From contig NZ_JAEMEF010000003.1 in NCBI RefSeq assembly GCF_016785945.1, positions 62,001 to 126,000 of the forward strand: DNA of 64,000 nt, given 5' to 3'. Source of the stretch: Olleya sediminilitoris (GTDB lineage: Bacteria > Bacteroidota > Bacteroidia > Flavobacteriales > Flavobacteriaceae). Made by a program: the position numbers and the translations under genes. How positions within the stretch are numbered: the first letter of the stretch is position 1; the number at the start of each line of letters is the position of its first letter. The notes below the pieces were generated by a model. That model was not told the origin of the DNA. It was given only the letters and a program-made list of their open reading frames with translations, and ran no database searches. This document shows positions 9,872 to 19,473 of this stretch, one piece after another.

Positions 9872-11656
9872 ATGAATACAGATATTGAAAATCTATTTAA
9901 AGACAAGGTTATAGGTCATCCAGCTGGATTATTTATAATATTTTTTACTGAAATGTGGGAGCGTTTTTCGTTCTACGGAATGCGTATTTTATTAGTCTTA
10001 TTTTTAACAGCTCCAATAATAAGTGATAATCCAGGCTGGGAATGGCCAAGAGAACACGCTTTATCTTTAATTGGGACCTATGGAGCATTATTATATTTAA
10101 CACCTATTTTAGGAGGATGGATAGCAGATAAATTTACAGGTTACAAATGGGCAGTTATTATTGGTTGTTTTATTATGATGTTAGGACATTTGTCAATGGT
10201 TTTTGAAACTCCAGCATCATTGTACATAGGTTTAGCATTGCTAATTATTGGTACAGGTTTTTTTAAACCTAATATGACATCAATGATTTCTGAAATGTAT
10301 AAAGGTAAAGAGTCTAAAAAAGATGGAGCATACACCATATATTATATGGGAGTTAATGCAGGAGCTTTTTTTGGAATGATGTTATGTGGTTACCTTGCAG
10401 AAAATGAAGGATGGAGTTATGGATTTGGTTTGGCAGGTATATTTATGTTACTAGGCTTAATTCAATTTTGGTTAGCAAAGGACTTTTTTGGTAGTATTGG
10501 AGAGAAACCTTCAAAAGTTCATCAAGTAGAATTGCCTCAAAATATTAACGAAGAAAGTGTCGTTTTAGAAATAGAACATGAAGAGGTGGAGAAGCTAAAC
10601 CCTTTTACTACGTTAGATAAAATATTAATTGTTTTATCTTCTGTAGGAGGGTTATTGTATTTGATTAATGATCCATTAGCAAAAATTTCAGGGATCAATT
10701 TTGTGCCTTTTAATGTAGGTTCATTAAGTGGTTCCAATGTTATTATTTTAGCCTCATTAGCAATGTTCTTGTTTTTAATTATAACAAGAATATCTAGATA
10801 TACCAGAATTGTTAGGGATCGTATTATTGCTGTTTCTATTTTTGGTGTTTTTACAGTGTTTTTCTTTGCTGCATTTGAACAGTCTTTAGGGTCTATGACA
10901 ATTTTTGCGAGAGATTATACATCTAGAGCACTTTCTGGTAGTTCTGCTATGGTTTTTAAAATCGTAGATTTAATATTAACTGTTGGACCTTTGGCAATTA
11001 TAACTTGGGTTTTATATTTATTATTCCAGAAAACTTATAAAAAAATTGCACTTTCTAATATCGTGTTAGCATTATCATTTGTGCTTTTATGGGCAATAGT
11101 TATTTATAAAATTAATAATGAATTTAGTAAAGAAGGTACAGAAGTTCCTGCGACTTGGTTTGGAATTCTAAATTCATTTTTTATAATTACATTAGCTCCA
11201 TTTTTCTCCAAATGGTGGGAAAGTAAATACAACCCTAGTGCTGCAATGAAATTTGGAATTGGATTGGTTCTATTAGGATTAGGTTTTGGTGTTCTTGTTT
11301 TTGGTACTTTAGGTATTGATCAAGGCGCTAAAACAGCATCTGTAAGCATGATATTTTTAATTTTAGCTTATTTATTACATACAATGGGTGAATTATGTAT
11401 TTCTCCAATAGGTTTGTCTTATTTAAGTAAATTAGTTCCAGGACGTATGATTGGATTTATGTTTGGTATTTGGTATTTAGCAATAGCTATAGGTCAAAAG
11501 GCAGCAGGAACAATGGGAGGAATGATAGATAAAATAACTGAAGAGTATTCTTTAAGTACATTTTTCTTAATTTTTACTTTAGTCCCAATAGCTGTTGGTT
11601 TAGTGTCTGCAGTTTTAAATCCTTTATTAAAAAAATTAATGCATGGTGTTAGATAA
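9872..11656 (+). CDS. POT/PTR family peptide:proton symporter (second copy)
   Basis: This 594-residue paralogue of the preceding gene has the same marks: EMWERFSFYGMRILLVLF, GGWIADKFTGYKWAV and a C-terminal LAYLLHTMGELCISPIGLS. It is about 75 residues longer, mainly through a charged loop near residues 210-245 (EESVVLEIEHEEVEKLNPF) after the sixth helix. The divergence of the pair suggests different peptide preferences rather than a very recent duplication. It is closed by its own terminator. Confidence 0.92.
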   Translation: MNTDIENLFKDKVIGHPAGLFIIFFTEMWERFSFYGMRILLVLFLTAPIISDNPGWEWPREHALSLIGTYGALLYLTPILGGWIADKFTGYKWAVIIGCFIMMLGHLSMVFETPASLYIGLALLIIGTGFFKPNMTSMISEMYKGKESKKDGAYTIYYMGVNAGAFFGMMLCGYLAENEGWSYGFGLAGIFMLLGLIQFWLAKDFFGSIGEKPSKVHQVELPQNINEESVVLEIEHEEVEKLNPFTTLDKILIVLSSVGGLLYLINDPLAKISGINFVPFNVGSLSGSNVIILASLAMFLFLIITRISRYTRIVRDRIIAVSIFGVFTVFFFAAFEQSLGSMTIFARDYTSRALSGSSAMVFKIVDLILTVGPLAIITWVLYLLFQKTYKKIALSNIVLALSFVLLWAIVIYKINNEFSKEGTEVPATWFGILNSFFIITLAPFFSKWWESKYNPSAAMKFGIGLVLLGLGFGVLVFGTLGIDQGAKTASVSMIFLILAYLLHTMGELCISPIGLSYLSKLVPGRMIGFMFGIWYLAIAIGQKAAGTMGGMIDKITEEYSLSTFFLIFTLVPIAVGLVSAVLNPLLKKLMHGVR

Positions 11657-11681
11657 TTTAACATCATAACTTATAAATTAA

Positions 11682-11714
11682 AAACGCCTCTTAATTGAGG
11701 CGTTTCTTTTTTTT
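11682..11714 (+). terminator. Terminator after second POT gene
   Basis: AAACGCCTC pairs with GAGGCGTTT around TTAATT and is followed by a T-run. The thioredoxin-fold gene starts 48 bases after it. Confidence 0.88.
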
Positions 11715-11761
11715 GTAAATTTGGAATACTATTTGCGACTACAAAACAAAACAGTCTTACA

Positions 11762-12313
11762 ATGAAAAACTTACTTTTAGCACTTGCTTTATTATTTACA
11801 GTCAATACGATTGCTCAAGATAAAATTAACTGGTTAACTTTAGAAGAAGCTGTAGAGCTTCAAAAAAAAGAACCAAAAAAAATAATGATGGATGCTTACA
11901 CTTCATGGTGTGGTCCTTGTAAGTTGTTGGACGCACGTACTTTTTCTAATAAAGATGTTATAGCTTATGTAAATAAAAACTTTTATGCTGTAAAGTTTAA
12001 TGCAGAAGGTAATGAGACTATAGAATTTAAAGGTAAGACTTACACTAATCCAAATTATGATCCTGCTAAGGCTACAAGACGTAATTCTGCACATCAATTA
12101 TCAAGAGGTTTGGGTGTTAGAGCTTATCCTACATTATTGTTTTTTGATGAAGACGCACAATTGATTGCGCCAATTACTGGATATAAAACACCACAACAAC
12201 TTGAAATGTATTTAAAAATGTTTGAATCTAATAAACATTTAGAGATGAAAACTCAAACAGATTTTGATAAGTATTATAAAGAGTTTAAAGCCGAGTTTAA
12301 GGACAACGCTTAA
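11762..12313 (+). CDS. Exported thioredoxin-fold protein
   Basis: The 183-residue product starts with a signal peptide (MKNLLLALALLFTVNTIAQ), so it is periplasmic. A thioredoxin fold follows, with the redox motif CGPC at Cys50 and Cys53 in TSWCGPCK. The LGVRAYPTLLFFD segment contains the cis-proline region. The likely role is disulfide reduction or exchange in the periplasm; the partner is unknown. The gene converges on comEC, and its terminator lies inside the 3' end of comEC. Confidence 0.88.
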   Translation: MKNLLLALALLFTVNTIAQDKINWLTLEEAVELQKKEPKKIMMDAYTSWCGPCKLLDARTFSNKDVIAYVNKNFYAVKFNAEGNETIEFKGKTYTNPNYDPAKATRRNSAHQLSRGLGVRAYPTLLFFDEDAQLIAPITGYKTPQQLEMYLKMFESNKHLEMKTQTDFDKYYKEFKAEFKDNA

Positions 12314-12320
12314 TACTTTT

Positions 12321-14348
12321 TTACTTTATAATATAAGCTCCCGTTTTGCCAGTATGGTAAAATGGGAGTTTTTGTTTCTTACAAGTATTACTCCATTGTT
12401 TGACATACGATTTGTAATTATTTCCATCAGCAATAATAACTTTTGGTTTTAAACTGTCAATCAAACGGTCTAAGTTTACTTTAGGTGATTGTGTCAATAA
12501 TACAAAATCAACTTTTAACTCTTTTAAATTATATACACCCAAACTATCAACTATTAATAGGTGCTTGTTTTTCAATTTATATATAGCTTGTAAAGGTTGT
12601 GATGGTATGGTTTTAATATTGTTTTTAACAGCATAGCTCTTAATTATACTATTGTTTTCGGCTGACTTTAAATTAGAAAACACAGCTAATGTATTATTGT
12701 GTTTTTGTCCCAATAGTGTATTTCTTCCTTTATGAAACACGATAAGTGTATCACCTTTTGTACTATAAAAATTATAAGAATAAGTCACTTGCAACATTAT
12801 AACAGATAATAATGTTAACGCTACCCATCTATGATTTTTTAACTGAAACATTTTATAAGCACAGAGTATTATAAGGTAGCTTACTATAACTTGAGTAATA
12901 GTAAATGGTATATCAGTTATTAAAAAGTTTTCTTGGTTAGATATCCACCCAAAAAAATGATTCATCCAATCAATAACCAATCCAAAACTATCAGAAACAA
13001 TAGTTTTAGGCATACCAAAAAGTGACAATACAATAATTAAAATTCCAAAACCTAAAATAATACCTAAAAACGGAATAACTACCAAGTTTGATAACCAGAA
13101 CAAACTAGGAAATTGATGAAAGTAATATAAGCTTATAGGTATTATTCCAAATTGTGCAGCTACTGTGACTGTAAGTGTTTGCCATAATTTTTTGCTTAAC
13201 AAATATTTTGGTGACCAAAGGCGTTCTAAAATTGGTTGAAAACTAACAATAGCTATAACAGCAGCATAACTTAACTGAAATCCAACATCAAATAAAAAGT
13301 TTGGCTTGACTAATAATAGAATAAATACTGAAATTGCTAAGGTATTATAAATGTTTGTTGGACGCTTTAAATTCATGCCTATAGCAACGATACTAAACAT
13401 AGTTGTTGCTCTAATTATAGAGGCAGACCCTCCAGCAATTAATGCGTAAATCCAAAGTAAAATTAATATAATACTTGTTTTTATAAGTAGTCCTTTTTTT
13501 AGACGTTCTAAGGGTTTGAAAATAAAATTCAGAATTAGTAGTATGATTCCAACATGCAATCCTGATACAGCTAATATATGTATGGCTCCTGCATTTGTAT
13601 AATTGTCATAAACCAATTTAGTTATATGTTGTCTTTGACCTAATAATAAAGCATTAATAATGGAGAGTTGATCTTCAGTATAATTATATGGCTTTAATTT
13701 AGAATTTATAAGATTTCTAAATTTAGCTGCAAATCCAAATATAGTTCTAGTCTGATGATCTAATTGTAATAAGGTTTTATGAGTTTCATACAACTGAAAA
13801 TATACCTGCTGTTTTGATAAATAGTTTTTATAACTAAATTGATCAGGATTTAAAGGTATTTGTAAAGCATTAAGTTTAGCTTTTGAAAAATATACAGCGT
13901 CAATAGGTAAAATTGTATTTAGACTGTCTTTTTTAATGTTTAATAAGGCTTTACCTGTGACAACGGTATTTTCAATTTGTAAAATATCTACATAATAACG
14001 TTGGCTAAAAGCATTAGGTTTTAAAAGTTCTCTAATTCTAAAAGTAATGTTTTGTTCAGAAGTAGTTTCACTTAAAACAGAAGAAAAATGAGAATGTTTA
14101 CGTAAGTCTTCATTTACATTAGTAACAAAAATACCAATAGCAATAAAGCTTAATAAAGTTGAAATTCCGAAAACAGTTACAAGGCTAGTATTCTTTTTAC
14201 AAAGAAAATAAAGTAGAACAGTAATGCTGGTTAATACAACCGAAGCAATAAGGCTAATGAATATACCTAAGTCTAAATATTTGGAAATAATAATACCAAT
14301 AATTAAACAAAGAGCAAGCTTAATAATTGAAAAACGAAATATTTTCAT
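12321..14348 (-). CDS. comEC: ComEC/Rec2-family DNA uptake channel protein
   Basis: The 675-residue protein has an N-terminal membrane region and OB-like ComEC N domain, then the competence domain with HILAVSGLHVGIILLIL and about eight further helices. ComEC carries one DNA strand across the inner membrane in natural transformation. Its C-terminal soluble part (about 545-675) lies where other ComEC proteins carry a metallo-beta-lactamase domain. The metal-binding HxHxDH motif is not visible: the corresponding stretch reads LLTQSPKVNL. It is the last gene of a five-gene minus-strand operon, 21 bases after the NlpC/P60 gene. Bacteroidota ComEC proteins are often of this shorter type. Confidence 0.88.
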   Translation of the reverse strand: MKIFRFSIIKLALCLIIGIIISKYLDLGIFISLIASVVLTSITVLLYFLCKKNTSLVTVFGISTLLSFIAIGIFVTNVNEDLRKHSHFSSVLSETTSEQNITFRIRELLKPNAFSQRYYVDILQIENTVVTGKALLNIKKDSLNTILPIDAVYFSKAKLNALQIPLNPDQFSYKNYLSKQQVYFQLYETHKTLLQLDHQTRTIFGFAAKFRNLINSKLKPYNYTEDQLSIINALLLGQRQHITKLVYDNYTNAGAIHILAVSGLHVGIILLILNFIFKPLERLKKGLLIKTSIILILLWIYALIAGGSASIIRATTMFSIVAIGMNLKRPTNIYNTLAISVFILLLVKPNFLFDVGFQLSYAAVIAIVSFQPILERLWSPKYLLSKKLWQTLTVTVAAQFGIIPISLYYFHQFPSLFWLSNLVVIPFLGIILGFGILIIVLSLFGMPKTIVSDSFGLVIDWMNHFFGWISNQENFLITDIPFTITQVIVSYLIILCAYKMFQLKNHRWVALTLLSVIMLQVTYSYNFYSTKGDTLIVFHKGRNTLLGQKHNNTLAVFSNLKSAENNSIIKSYAVKNNIKTIPSQPLQAIYKLKNKHLLIVDSLGVYNLKELKVDFVLLTQSPKVNLDRLIDSLKPKVIIADGNNYKSYVKQWSNTCKKQKLPFYHTGKTGAYIIK
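12338..12374 (+). terminator. Terminator of the thioredoxin gene, inside the comEC 3' coding end
   Basis: A 13-bp stem (GCTCCCG...TTTTGCC with GGTAAAATGGGAG, two G-T pairs) with a 5-base loop is followed by TTTTTG on the plus strand. It lies within the last codons of the opposing comEC gene, whose stop is at 12321. Confidence 0.7.
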
Positions 14349-14369
14349 CCTTCAATATAATAATTATTC

Positions 14370-14948
14370 TTACAAAATACGACGCGCTTGTACAAAAGCA
14401 AAGTACCAGTAACGCTCTGATAGTAAGCTGGTCATTACTCCTTTGCTTGTACTTGCATGTATAAACTCTACACGACCTGCTCTAGATGAGGTAACCATTC
14501 CAACATGATTTATGGTTCTGCTATTACGTCTAGTAGCAAAAAAAAGTAAATCACCTTCCTGTACTTGCTTGACATCAACCCAATCTCCATAAGTTGATAA
14601 TGCACTAGAAGTTCTAGGTATAGCTATGTTTTCAGATCCAAAAGAAGTATATAATAGCCCAGAACAATCCATTCCTTTTTTTGTAGTACCACCATATTTG
14701 TATTTTACACCTTCAAAACTTTCGGCTTTACTTATAATATTGGCTATGGTTCTGTTGCTTACAGGAATAGTCTCAATAGTAGAATTGTTTTTGGTAGCCG
14801 TTTTGGTTTGACTGTTTCTATTAGAGGGTCTTTTTCTGTTTTTACTAACAGTTTGACTTTCAGATTTGGTGGTCACTACGCGTTTGCTTTTAGAGCTTCC
14901 GCAAGACAAAACAGAGCTAATAAGTAGGAGAATAGCGATTTTTTTCAT
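14370..14948 (-). CDS. NlpC/P60 (C40) cell-wall peptidase, lipoprotein
   Basis: The 192-residue protein begins with a lipoprotein signal (LLLISSVLSC, Cys16). A Ser/Thr/Lys/Asn-rich linker runs to about residue 65. The C40 domain follows with catalytic Cys95 in MDCSG, His148 in NHVGM and His164 in FIHAS. NlpC/P60 enzymes cut D-glutamyl-diaminopimelate bonds in peptidoglycan peptides. The protein is probably tethered to the outer membrane and remodels the wall. It lies 7 bases after lpxB and 21 bases before comEC in the same operon. Confidence 0.9.
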   Translation of the reverse strand: MKKIAILLLISSVLSCGSSKSKRVVTTKSESQTVSKNRKRPSNRNSQTKTATKNNSTIETIPVSNRTIANIISKAESFEGVKYKYGGTTKKGMDCSGLLYTSFGSENIAIPRTSSALSTYGDWVDVKQVQEGDLLFFATRRNSRTINHVGMVTSSRAGRVEFIHASTSKGVMTSLLSERYWYFAFVQARRIL

Positions 14949-14955
14949 TTAAATA

Positions 14956-16071
14956 TCAATCGTTTAATGCATCATAAATTAATTTAGCAGTATTTTGACT
15001 TGCGCCTTTACCACCCAATTTTTTTTCAAGTTCATAATAATCCATAAAAAATTTAGTGCGCTCGTATTCATCAAGAATCCTGTCTAATTCAGATTTTAGT
15101 TTTTTAGTATTAAAATCATTCTGAATTAATTCTGTTACAGCTTCTTTATCTAATATAAGATTAACAAGGCTAATATATTCTAGGTTTACAACACGTTTTC
15201 CAATTTGGTAAGACACCCAACTCCCTTTATAACAAACTACTTGTGGGACTTTAAAAAGTCCGGTTTCTAAAGTTGCAGTTCCAGAAGTAACAAGTGCAGC
15301 AGTTGATAAACTTAGTAAATCGTAAGTTTTATTACTTATAAAGCTGACGTTACTTTGTTTTATAAATGTTTTGTAAAAGCTATAATCTTGACTTGGAGCA
15401 CCAGCAATTACAAATTGGTAATCTGGATAATCATCCACAACGCTAAGCATTACAGATAACATTTTTGTAATTTCTTGTTTTCTGCTTCCAGGAAGTAATG
15501 CAATAATAGGTTTGTCGCTTAAATCATTATCTTTTCTAAATTTATAATCATCAACTTGTGTTATGTCAGAAATAGCATCTATTAAAGGATGTCCAACAAA
15601 ATGAACTGGATAATTATGCTTTTTTTCGTAAAAATCTTTTTCAAAAGGAAGGATAACATACATTTGGTCTACATCATTTTTGATAGCTTTAATACGTCCT
15701 TCTTTCCAAGCCCAAATTTGAGGCGATATGTAATAGTGTGTTTTAAATTGTTTTTGTTTTGCCCATTTTGCAATCCGTAAATTAAAACCTGGATAGTCAA
15801 TAAAAATAATGACATCAGGATTATATTTTTCAATATCTGTTTTACAAAACGATAGGTTTTTAGTAATGGTACGCAAATTCATTATAACTTCAGAAAACCC
15901 CATAAAAGCTAATGCTTTATAGTGTTTTACCAATGTTCCGCCAACGTCTTGCATTAGGTCTCCTCCCCAAAATCTAAAGTCTGCATTAACGTCCTGTTTT
16001 TGCAAAGCTTTCATTAGGTTAGAGCCATGTAAATCTCCTGATGCTTCTCCAGAAATGATATAATATTTCAA
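14956..16071 (-). CDS. lpxB: Lipid-A-disaccharide synthase
   Basis: LpxB joins UDP-2,3-diacylglucosamine and lipid X to give the lipid A disaccharide at the inner face of the inner membrane. The 371-residue protein shows the usual start YYIISGEASGDLHGSNL, the FIDYPGFNLRIAKWAK segment, ISPQIWAWKEGRI, LLPGSRKQEI and TSGTATLE. Length is normal for the family. It lies one base after a small membrane protein gene and 7 bases before the NlpC/P60 gene. With surE two genes upstream, this order is common in flavobacteria. Confidence 0.96.
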   Translation of the reverse strand: MKYYIISGEASGDLHGSNLMKALQKQDVNADFRFWGGDLMQDVGGTLVKHYKALAFMGFSEVIMNLRTITKNLSFCKTDIEKYNPDVIIFIDYPGFNLRIAKWAKQKQFKTHYYISPQIWAWKEGRIKAIKNDVDQMYVILPFEKDFYEKKHNYPVHFVGHPLIDAISDITQVDDYKFRKDNDLSDKPIIALLPGSRKQEITKMLSVMLSVVDDYPDYQFVIAGAPSQDYSFYKTFIKQSNVSFISNKTYDLLSLSTAALVTSGTATLETGLFKVPQVVCYKGSWVSYQIGKRVVNLEYISLVNLILDKEAVTELIQNDFNTKKLKSELDRILDEYERTKFFMDYYELEKKLGGKGASQNTAKLIYDALND

Positions 16072-16072
16072 A

Positions 16073-16354
16073 TTATAATCTATTTATTATAAGGATTAAA
16101 CCAATAATTAATGTTGCTATTAATACACCTTTGGCTTTATTGTCTTGTTTTTTGTTTAAAAATAAAAAGAATGGCACTAAGTTAAGCAATGCACCTAAAC
16201 TTACCAATTTGTCAAGAAATTTAAATTGCAAGGCTTGTCTAATAGTGTCTTCAATACCATATTTAGAAAAAAATAAAATGTATAAAATGAAACCAATACA
16301 AGTAGAAATTATACCAAGTATAAAACCAATAATAATATCTTTTTTAGTCTTCAA
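16073..16354 (-). CDS. Small conserved membrane protein, function unknown
   Basis: The 93-residue product has three predicted membrane helices (about residues 8-28, 50-66 and 73-91). I do not recognise a family. The start overlaps the end of surE by 11 bases, and its stop lies one base before lpxB, so it is surely cotranscribed and probably translated by coupling. The position between surE and lpxB suggests an envelope role, but nothing in the sequence proves it. Confidence 0.8.
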   Translation of the reverse strand: MKTKKDIIIGFILGIISTCIGFILYILFFSKYGIEDTIRQALQFKFLDKLVSLGALLNLVPFFLFLNKKQDNKAKGVLIATLIIGLILIINRL

Positions 16355-17120
16355 ATTGCCAGCTATTTAATTTTTGAATGTAATGATGAGCTGTTAAATC
16401 AAACTGAACAGGTACAACAGAAACATAACCTTCTGATAAGGCGTGTTCATCAGTATCATTGCCTTTATCGTAATTAACAAATTCACCAGTTAGCCAATAA
16501 TAATCTTTACCTTGTGGTGTTTGTCGTTTATCAAATTTTTCTTTCCAATTAGCTCTAGCTTGTCGGCAAACCTTTATGCCTTTAATTTTAGTATTTTCAG
16601 ACGATGGTATATTAACATTTAAAACAACCCCTTCTGCAATACCGTTATTAAGTGCATTTTTAGCAATTTGTTTAATGTATTTTTTTGCGGTTTCAAAATC
16701 GGCATCCCAACTGTAGTCCAATAATGAAAATCCTATAGCAGGAATACCTTCAACACCAGCTTCAACAGCAGCACTCATCGTTCCTGAATATATCACGTTA
16801 ATCGAGCTGTTAGAACCATGGTTTACGCCAGATACACAAAGGTCGGGACGTCTGTCCAAAACCTCATTAATAGCGATTTTTACACAATCTGCAGGTGTGC
16901 CAGAACAGCTATATTGTAAAGTTTTATCACCTTTTTTTGAGACTTTATCAAGATGTAATACATTATTAATTGTAATGGCATGACCCATTCCACTTTGAGG
17001 GCTATCAGGTGCAACAACAACAACATCTCCAAGCGATTCCATAACTTCAATTAAAGTCAAAATTCCTGGAGCAGTAATTCCATCGTCATTAGTGACTAAA
17101 ATCAACGGTTTTTTGCTCAT
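16344..17120 (-). CDS. surE: 5'/3'-nucleotidase SurE
   Basis: SurE is a metal-dependent phosphatase that releases phosphate from nucleoside monophosphates and is linked to stationary-phase survival. The 258-residue protein starts with ILVTNDDGITAPGI, whose Asp-Asp pair binds the metal, followed by VAPDSPQSGMGHAIT, CSGTPADCV and SGVNHGSN. Length fits the family. It is the first gene of the minus-strand operon that continues through lpxB to comEC; the region upstream is shared with the divergent protease gene at 17275. Confidence 0.95.
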   Translation of the reverse strand: MSKKPLILVTNDDGITAPGILTLIEVMESLGDVVVVAPDSPQSGMGHAITINNVLHLDKVSKKGDKTLQYSCSGTPADCVKIAINEVLDRRPDLCVSGVNHGSNSSINVIYSGTMSAAVEAGVEGIPAIGFSLLDYSWDADFETAKKYIKQIAKNALNNGIAEGVVLNVNIPSSENTKIKGIKVCRQARANWKEKFDKRQTPQGKDYYWLTGEFVNYDKGNDTDEHALSEGYVSVVPVQFDLTAHHYIQKLNSWQFED

Positions 17121-17274
17121 AACTAAATAGTTTTTTTACTTAGCTAAAATACATAAAATCTAGCGTTACAGCCCAAAATATTCAGTTTAACAAAAAATTA
17201 GGCGGATAAGGTTTTATTGGCATGGTTTTTTCATTACTTTAGTAGAAATTTCTTATAAATTTAATATAATCAGA

Positions 17275-19434
17275 ATGAAAAGGAAATATAACATAATGTT
17301 GCTTGTTTTGCTATTGGCTTTTGGGTCATGTAGTTTTACGGCTAAGGTAGATGATAATCCAGATAAAGATAAATTACTAATCCAAATCATTACGCTAGCT
17401 TTAGATCAGCTACACTTTGAGCCTAAAGAACTTGATGATGATTTTTCAACTGAAATTTTTTCAGATTATATAGAATTAGTAGATCCACTTAAAAGATACT
17501 TTTTACAATCTGACATAGAGGAGTTTAAAAAGTATAAAAATTTAATTGATGATCAGTTAAAAGCTTACGACATAACATTTTTTAGTGTTGTGCATGAGCG
17601 TTTAATTAGTCGTCAAAAAGAAGCTAAAACATATTATAAGTCTATTTTGTCTAAACCGTTTAATTTTAATTTAGACGAAGATTATAATGCAGATTATGAA
17701 GCTTTAGAATTTGTAAAAACTAAAAAAGGGTTAAAAGAGCGCTGGAGACAACAGTTGAAATTTAATACATTATCTAGTTATGACTTATTAATAGAAGGTC
17801 AAAATGAAGAATTAAACACAGATGAAGACGAAGAATCAGTAGTTGAAGAAACTCCTAAAGTGAAAAAGAGTTTGACACAACTTGAAGCAGATGCAAGAGC
17901 AGAAACTTTAAAAACTTTAGATAACTATTTTACAGATTATGTAGAGGATATGGATCGTGAAGATTGGTTCTCAATGTATGTTAACACTATAGTTGAAGAG
18001 TTTGATCCTCATACATCTTACATGGCTCCAACAGATAAAGATAGATTTGACCAACAAATGTCTGGAAAATTAGAAGGTATAGGAGCGCGTTTGCAGAAAA
18101 AAATGGATTACATCAAAATAGTCGAATTAATTTCAGGTGGACCAGCTTGGAGAGATGGTAAGATAGAAGTTGGCGATGCCATTGTTAAAGTGCGTCAAGA
18201 AAAAGAAAAAGAAGCAATAAGTGTTGTTGGTATGCGTATAGATGATGCCATAAAGCTTATAAAAGGACCTAAAGGGACTAAAGTTATTTTGACAATGAAA
18301 AAAGTAGATGGTACAATGGAGGACATTGCTATTACTAGAGATATTGTTGAGCTTGAAGAAACTTATGCAAAATCTTCAATTGTTAAAAAAGACAATAGAA
18401 ATTACGGAGTTATTAATCTACCTAAATTTTATATAGATTTTGATGACTATAAAAACAGAAACGCTGCAACAGATATTAAACAAGAAATAGAACGTTTAAA
18501 AGAAGAAGGCGTTGAAGGTTTAGTCTTAGATTTACGAAGCAATGGTGGAGGATCTTTAAGAACTGTTGTTGATATGGCTGGTTTATTTATTAAAGATGGA
18601 CCAATTGTACAAGTTAGATCTACGGATGCTCCTAAAGAAGTTTTAAGTGACGAGGATAAATCAATTGTTTGGGATGGTCCTTTAGTAATAATGGTAAATG
18701 AGTTGTCTGCTTCTGCTTCAGAAATTTTAGCAGCAGCTATGCAAGATTATAAAAGAGCAATTATTATAGGAAGCAAACAAACTTACGGAAAAGGTACTGT
18801 ACAAAATGTTTTAGATTTAAATAGAATGGTACGTAATAGTTCTCACGGAGATTTAGGTGCTCTAAAACTAACGCGTCAAAAATTTTACCGTATTAATGGA
18901 GGTTCTACTCAATTAGAGGGTGTTAAAAGTGATGTTGTAGTTCCGGATAGATATAGTTTTATTGATATTGGTGAGCGCGATCAAGAAAATCCGTTAGCTT
19001 GGGACAAAATTACACCAGTAGATTTTGAAATTTGGAACAGTTATTTTGACTATGATGCAACAATTGCTAAAAGTAAGCAACGTATGGAAAATAACGAGCA
19101 ACTTAGGTTAATTGAAAATAGTGCAAGATGGGCAAAATCAAAAATGGATAACAACCATTATTCTCTTAATTACGAAAAATATAAAGCAGAATTGGAGTTA
19201 AATGAAAAAGAGTCAAAACAGTTTGATGCAATTTCAGATTATAAAACTAATCTTACTTTTGAGTCATTGCCTTATGAGCAAAAGTTATTTGAACAAGACA
19301 CAATACTTCGTGATAAACGTAATAGATGGCATGAAAATTTAAGTAAAGATGTTTACGTTGAAGAAGCAATTAATGTGTTAAACGACTTAAAAATGACTTA
19401 CGAAATCAAAAAAGTAGCAACAATAAAAAACTAA
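17275..19434 (+). CDS. Carboxy-terminal processing (tail-specific) protease, S41 family
   Basis: The 719-residue protein resembles E. coli Prc/Tsp in length. A lipoprotein-like signal (LLLAFGSC, Cys19) places it in the periplasm or on a membrane. An N-terminal helical domain is followed by a PDZ domain at about 260-360. The catalytic part has VLDLRSNGGGSL and SASASEI at 478-484 with the Ser nucleophile, and Lys506 in TYGKGTVQ. The C-terminus carries the long extension seen in Prc. The role is degradation or trimming of periplasmic proteins at their C-terminus. A permease gene follows after 39 bases. Confidence 0.93.
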   Translation: MKRKYNIMLLVLLLAFGSCSFTAKVDDNPDKDKLLIQIITLALDQLHFEPKELDDDFSTEIFSDYIELVDPLKRYFLQSDIEEFKKYKNLIDDQLKAYDITFFSVVHERLISRQKEAKTYYKSILSKPFNFNLDEDYNADYEALEFVKTKKGLKERWRQQLKFNTLSSYDLLIEGQNEELNTDEDEESVVEETPKVKKSLTQLEADARAETLKTLDNYFTDYVEDMDREDWFSMYVNTIVEEFDPHTSYMAPTDKDRFDQQMSGKLEGIGARLQKKMDYIKIVELISGGPAWRDGKIEVGDAIVKVRQEKEKEAISVVGMRIDDAIKLIKGPKGTKVILTMKKVDGTMEDIAITRDIVELEETYAKSSIVKKDNRNYGVINLPKFYIDFDDYKNRNAATDIKQEIERLKEEGVEGLVLDLRSNGGGSLRTVVDMAGLFIKDGPIVQVRSTDAPKEVLSDEDKSIVWDGPLVIMVNELSASASEILAAAMQDYKRAIIIGSKQTYGKGTVQNVLDLNRMVRNSSHGDLGALKLTRQKFYRINGGSTQLEGVKSDVVVPDRYSFIDIGERDQENPLAWDKITPVDFEIWNSYFDYDATIAKSKQRMENNEQLRLIENSARWAKSKMDNNHYSLNYEKYKAELELNEKESKQFDAISDYKTNLTFESLPYEQKLFEQDTILRDKRNRWHENLSKDVYVEEAINVLNDLKMTYEIKKVATIKN

Positions 19435-19473
19435 ATTATATTAATTCTTATATAAAAAGAATTAGAAATAGTA

